Source: Rikenella microfusus
GTDB taxonomy: Bacteria; Bacteroidota; Bacteroidia; Bacteroidales; Tenuifilaceae
Assembly (NCBI GenBank): GCA_020722565.1
Contig: DYKO01000002.1
Span: 20,625-84,624 of the forward strand
Length of the DNA: 64,000 bases
Direction of reading: 5' to 3'
Shown: one piece after another, positions 63,860 to 64,000 of the stretch
Layout of the letters: each line of letters opens with the position of its first letter
Position numbering within the stretch: position 1 is the stretch's first letter
Made by a program: the position numbers and the translations under genes
Notes under the pieces: generated by a model
Told to the model about the DNA's origin: nothing
The model's database searches: none
Seen by the model: the letters and a program-made list of their open reading frames with translations, nothing else

Positions 63860-63867
63860 TATTTTTG
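63860..63867 (+). promoter_or_regulatory. Candidate -7 box for tRNA-Arg
   Basis: TATTTTTG is an exact TAnnTTTG match, 21 bases before the tRNA. No clear -33 TTG was found upstream. Confidence 0.4.
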
Positions 63868-63887
63868 CGCTTCGAAAGTTCGAAGCC

Positions 63888-63961
63888 GGTCCGGTAGCTC
63901 AGTTGGATAGAGCAACAGCCTTCTAAGCTGTGGGTCGTGGGTTCGAATCCCGCCCGGATCA
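63888..63961 (+). tRNA. tRNA-Arg (anticodon TCT)
   Basis: The acceptor stem GGTCCGG (63888-63894) pairs with CCGGATC (63954-63960) with one G-U pair. The D arm is GCTCAGTTGGATAGAGC. The anticodon stem is ACAGC/GCTGT with loop CTTCTAA, giving TCT. The T arm has GGTTCGAATCC. No CCA is encoded after the discriminator A at 63961. Confidence 0.95.
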
Positions 63962-64000
63962 CTTGAAAAAATTTACATGTATGAAAGGCTATTCTGAATG

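Noticed and set aside
1..64000. CRISPR arrays, insertion sequences, phage genes, rRNA operon
   Set aside because: No spaced direct repeats, transposase or integrase motifs, phage structural genes or rRNA sequence were seen in reading the window.

Overview
The window is about 64 kb of chromosome from a member of the Bacteroidota, most likely a Bacteroidales/Marinilabiliales-type organism. The support is family-level: AT-rich coding sequence, almost no Shine-Dalgarno sites, promoter candidates of the TTG...TAnnTTTG type, a C10 protease, an HU-CCDC81/SPOR protein, Bacteroidota-style HisB and trp organisation, and a cobalamin riboswitch ahead of a BtuB/BtuG-like pair. No phage, plasmid, insertion sequence or CRISPR array was seen.

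Layout. 1-3.6 kb: two secreted peptidases (C10, cut by the window edge; C69). 3.8-10.8 kb: a lipoprotein, a DUF2007-UspA-UspA protein, a YebC regulator, a Ca2+ P-type ATPase, a flavin-type oxidase and a small unknown. 10.8-13.8 kb (minus): a YgjP-like metalloprotease, an HU/SPOR envelope protein, a receiver protein and a Crp/Fnr regulator. 13.9-25.2 kb (plus): a chemotaxis-type operon of receiver, helical protein with a CheZ-like motif, STAS, CheY, CheA, CheW, CheR, a kinase-like protein lacking its phospho-acceptor His, CheD, CheB and a membrane GAF/PAS sensor; no classical chemoreceptor is present. 25.2-32.1 kb (minus): a surface-glycan operon (SDR, acyltransferase, LegC-type aminotransferase, NeuD-type acetyltransferase, CBS-nucleotidyltransferase, glycosyltransferase, flippase). 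32.2-42.7 kb (minus): housekeeping genes folD, ffh, argS, secA, ferritin, dnaX. 42.9-51.5 kb: GH13 lipoprotein, DUF4389 protein, two AT-rich glycan genes, a broken gene, sucD, malic enzyme, an HMCES/YedK protein and sfsA.

51.5-64 kb is the most informative part. A frameshifted DCC-family gene is followed by a trp attenuator (leader peptide with three Trp codons plus terminator), a second three-Trp leader-like ORF and a trpB that stands alone before a strong terminator. Then come a DUF4384-like protein and, on the minus strand, a B12-riboswitch operon (btuB, a BtuG-like propeller lipoprotein, a DUF71 ATP pyrophosphatase). Last is a his operon with its own His-rich leader peptide and hairpins. 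That operon is damaged: hisD has a frameshift near its start, hisB has an in-frame stop, and hisB is fused directly to the middle of hisF, so the end of hisB, all of hisH and hisA and the start of hisF are absent at this locus. hisG, hisC and hisIE look intact. A tRNA-Arg(TCT) ends the window.

My reading (inference) is a genome losing histidine and possibly tryptophan synthesis while keeping the attenuators. Several lesions are one-base changes in A or T runs, so sequencing error must be excluded for those; the hisB-hisF junction and the hisB stop cannot be explained that way.
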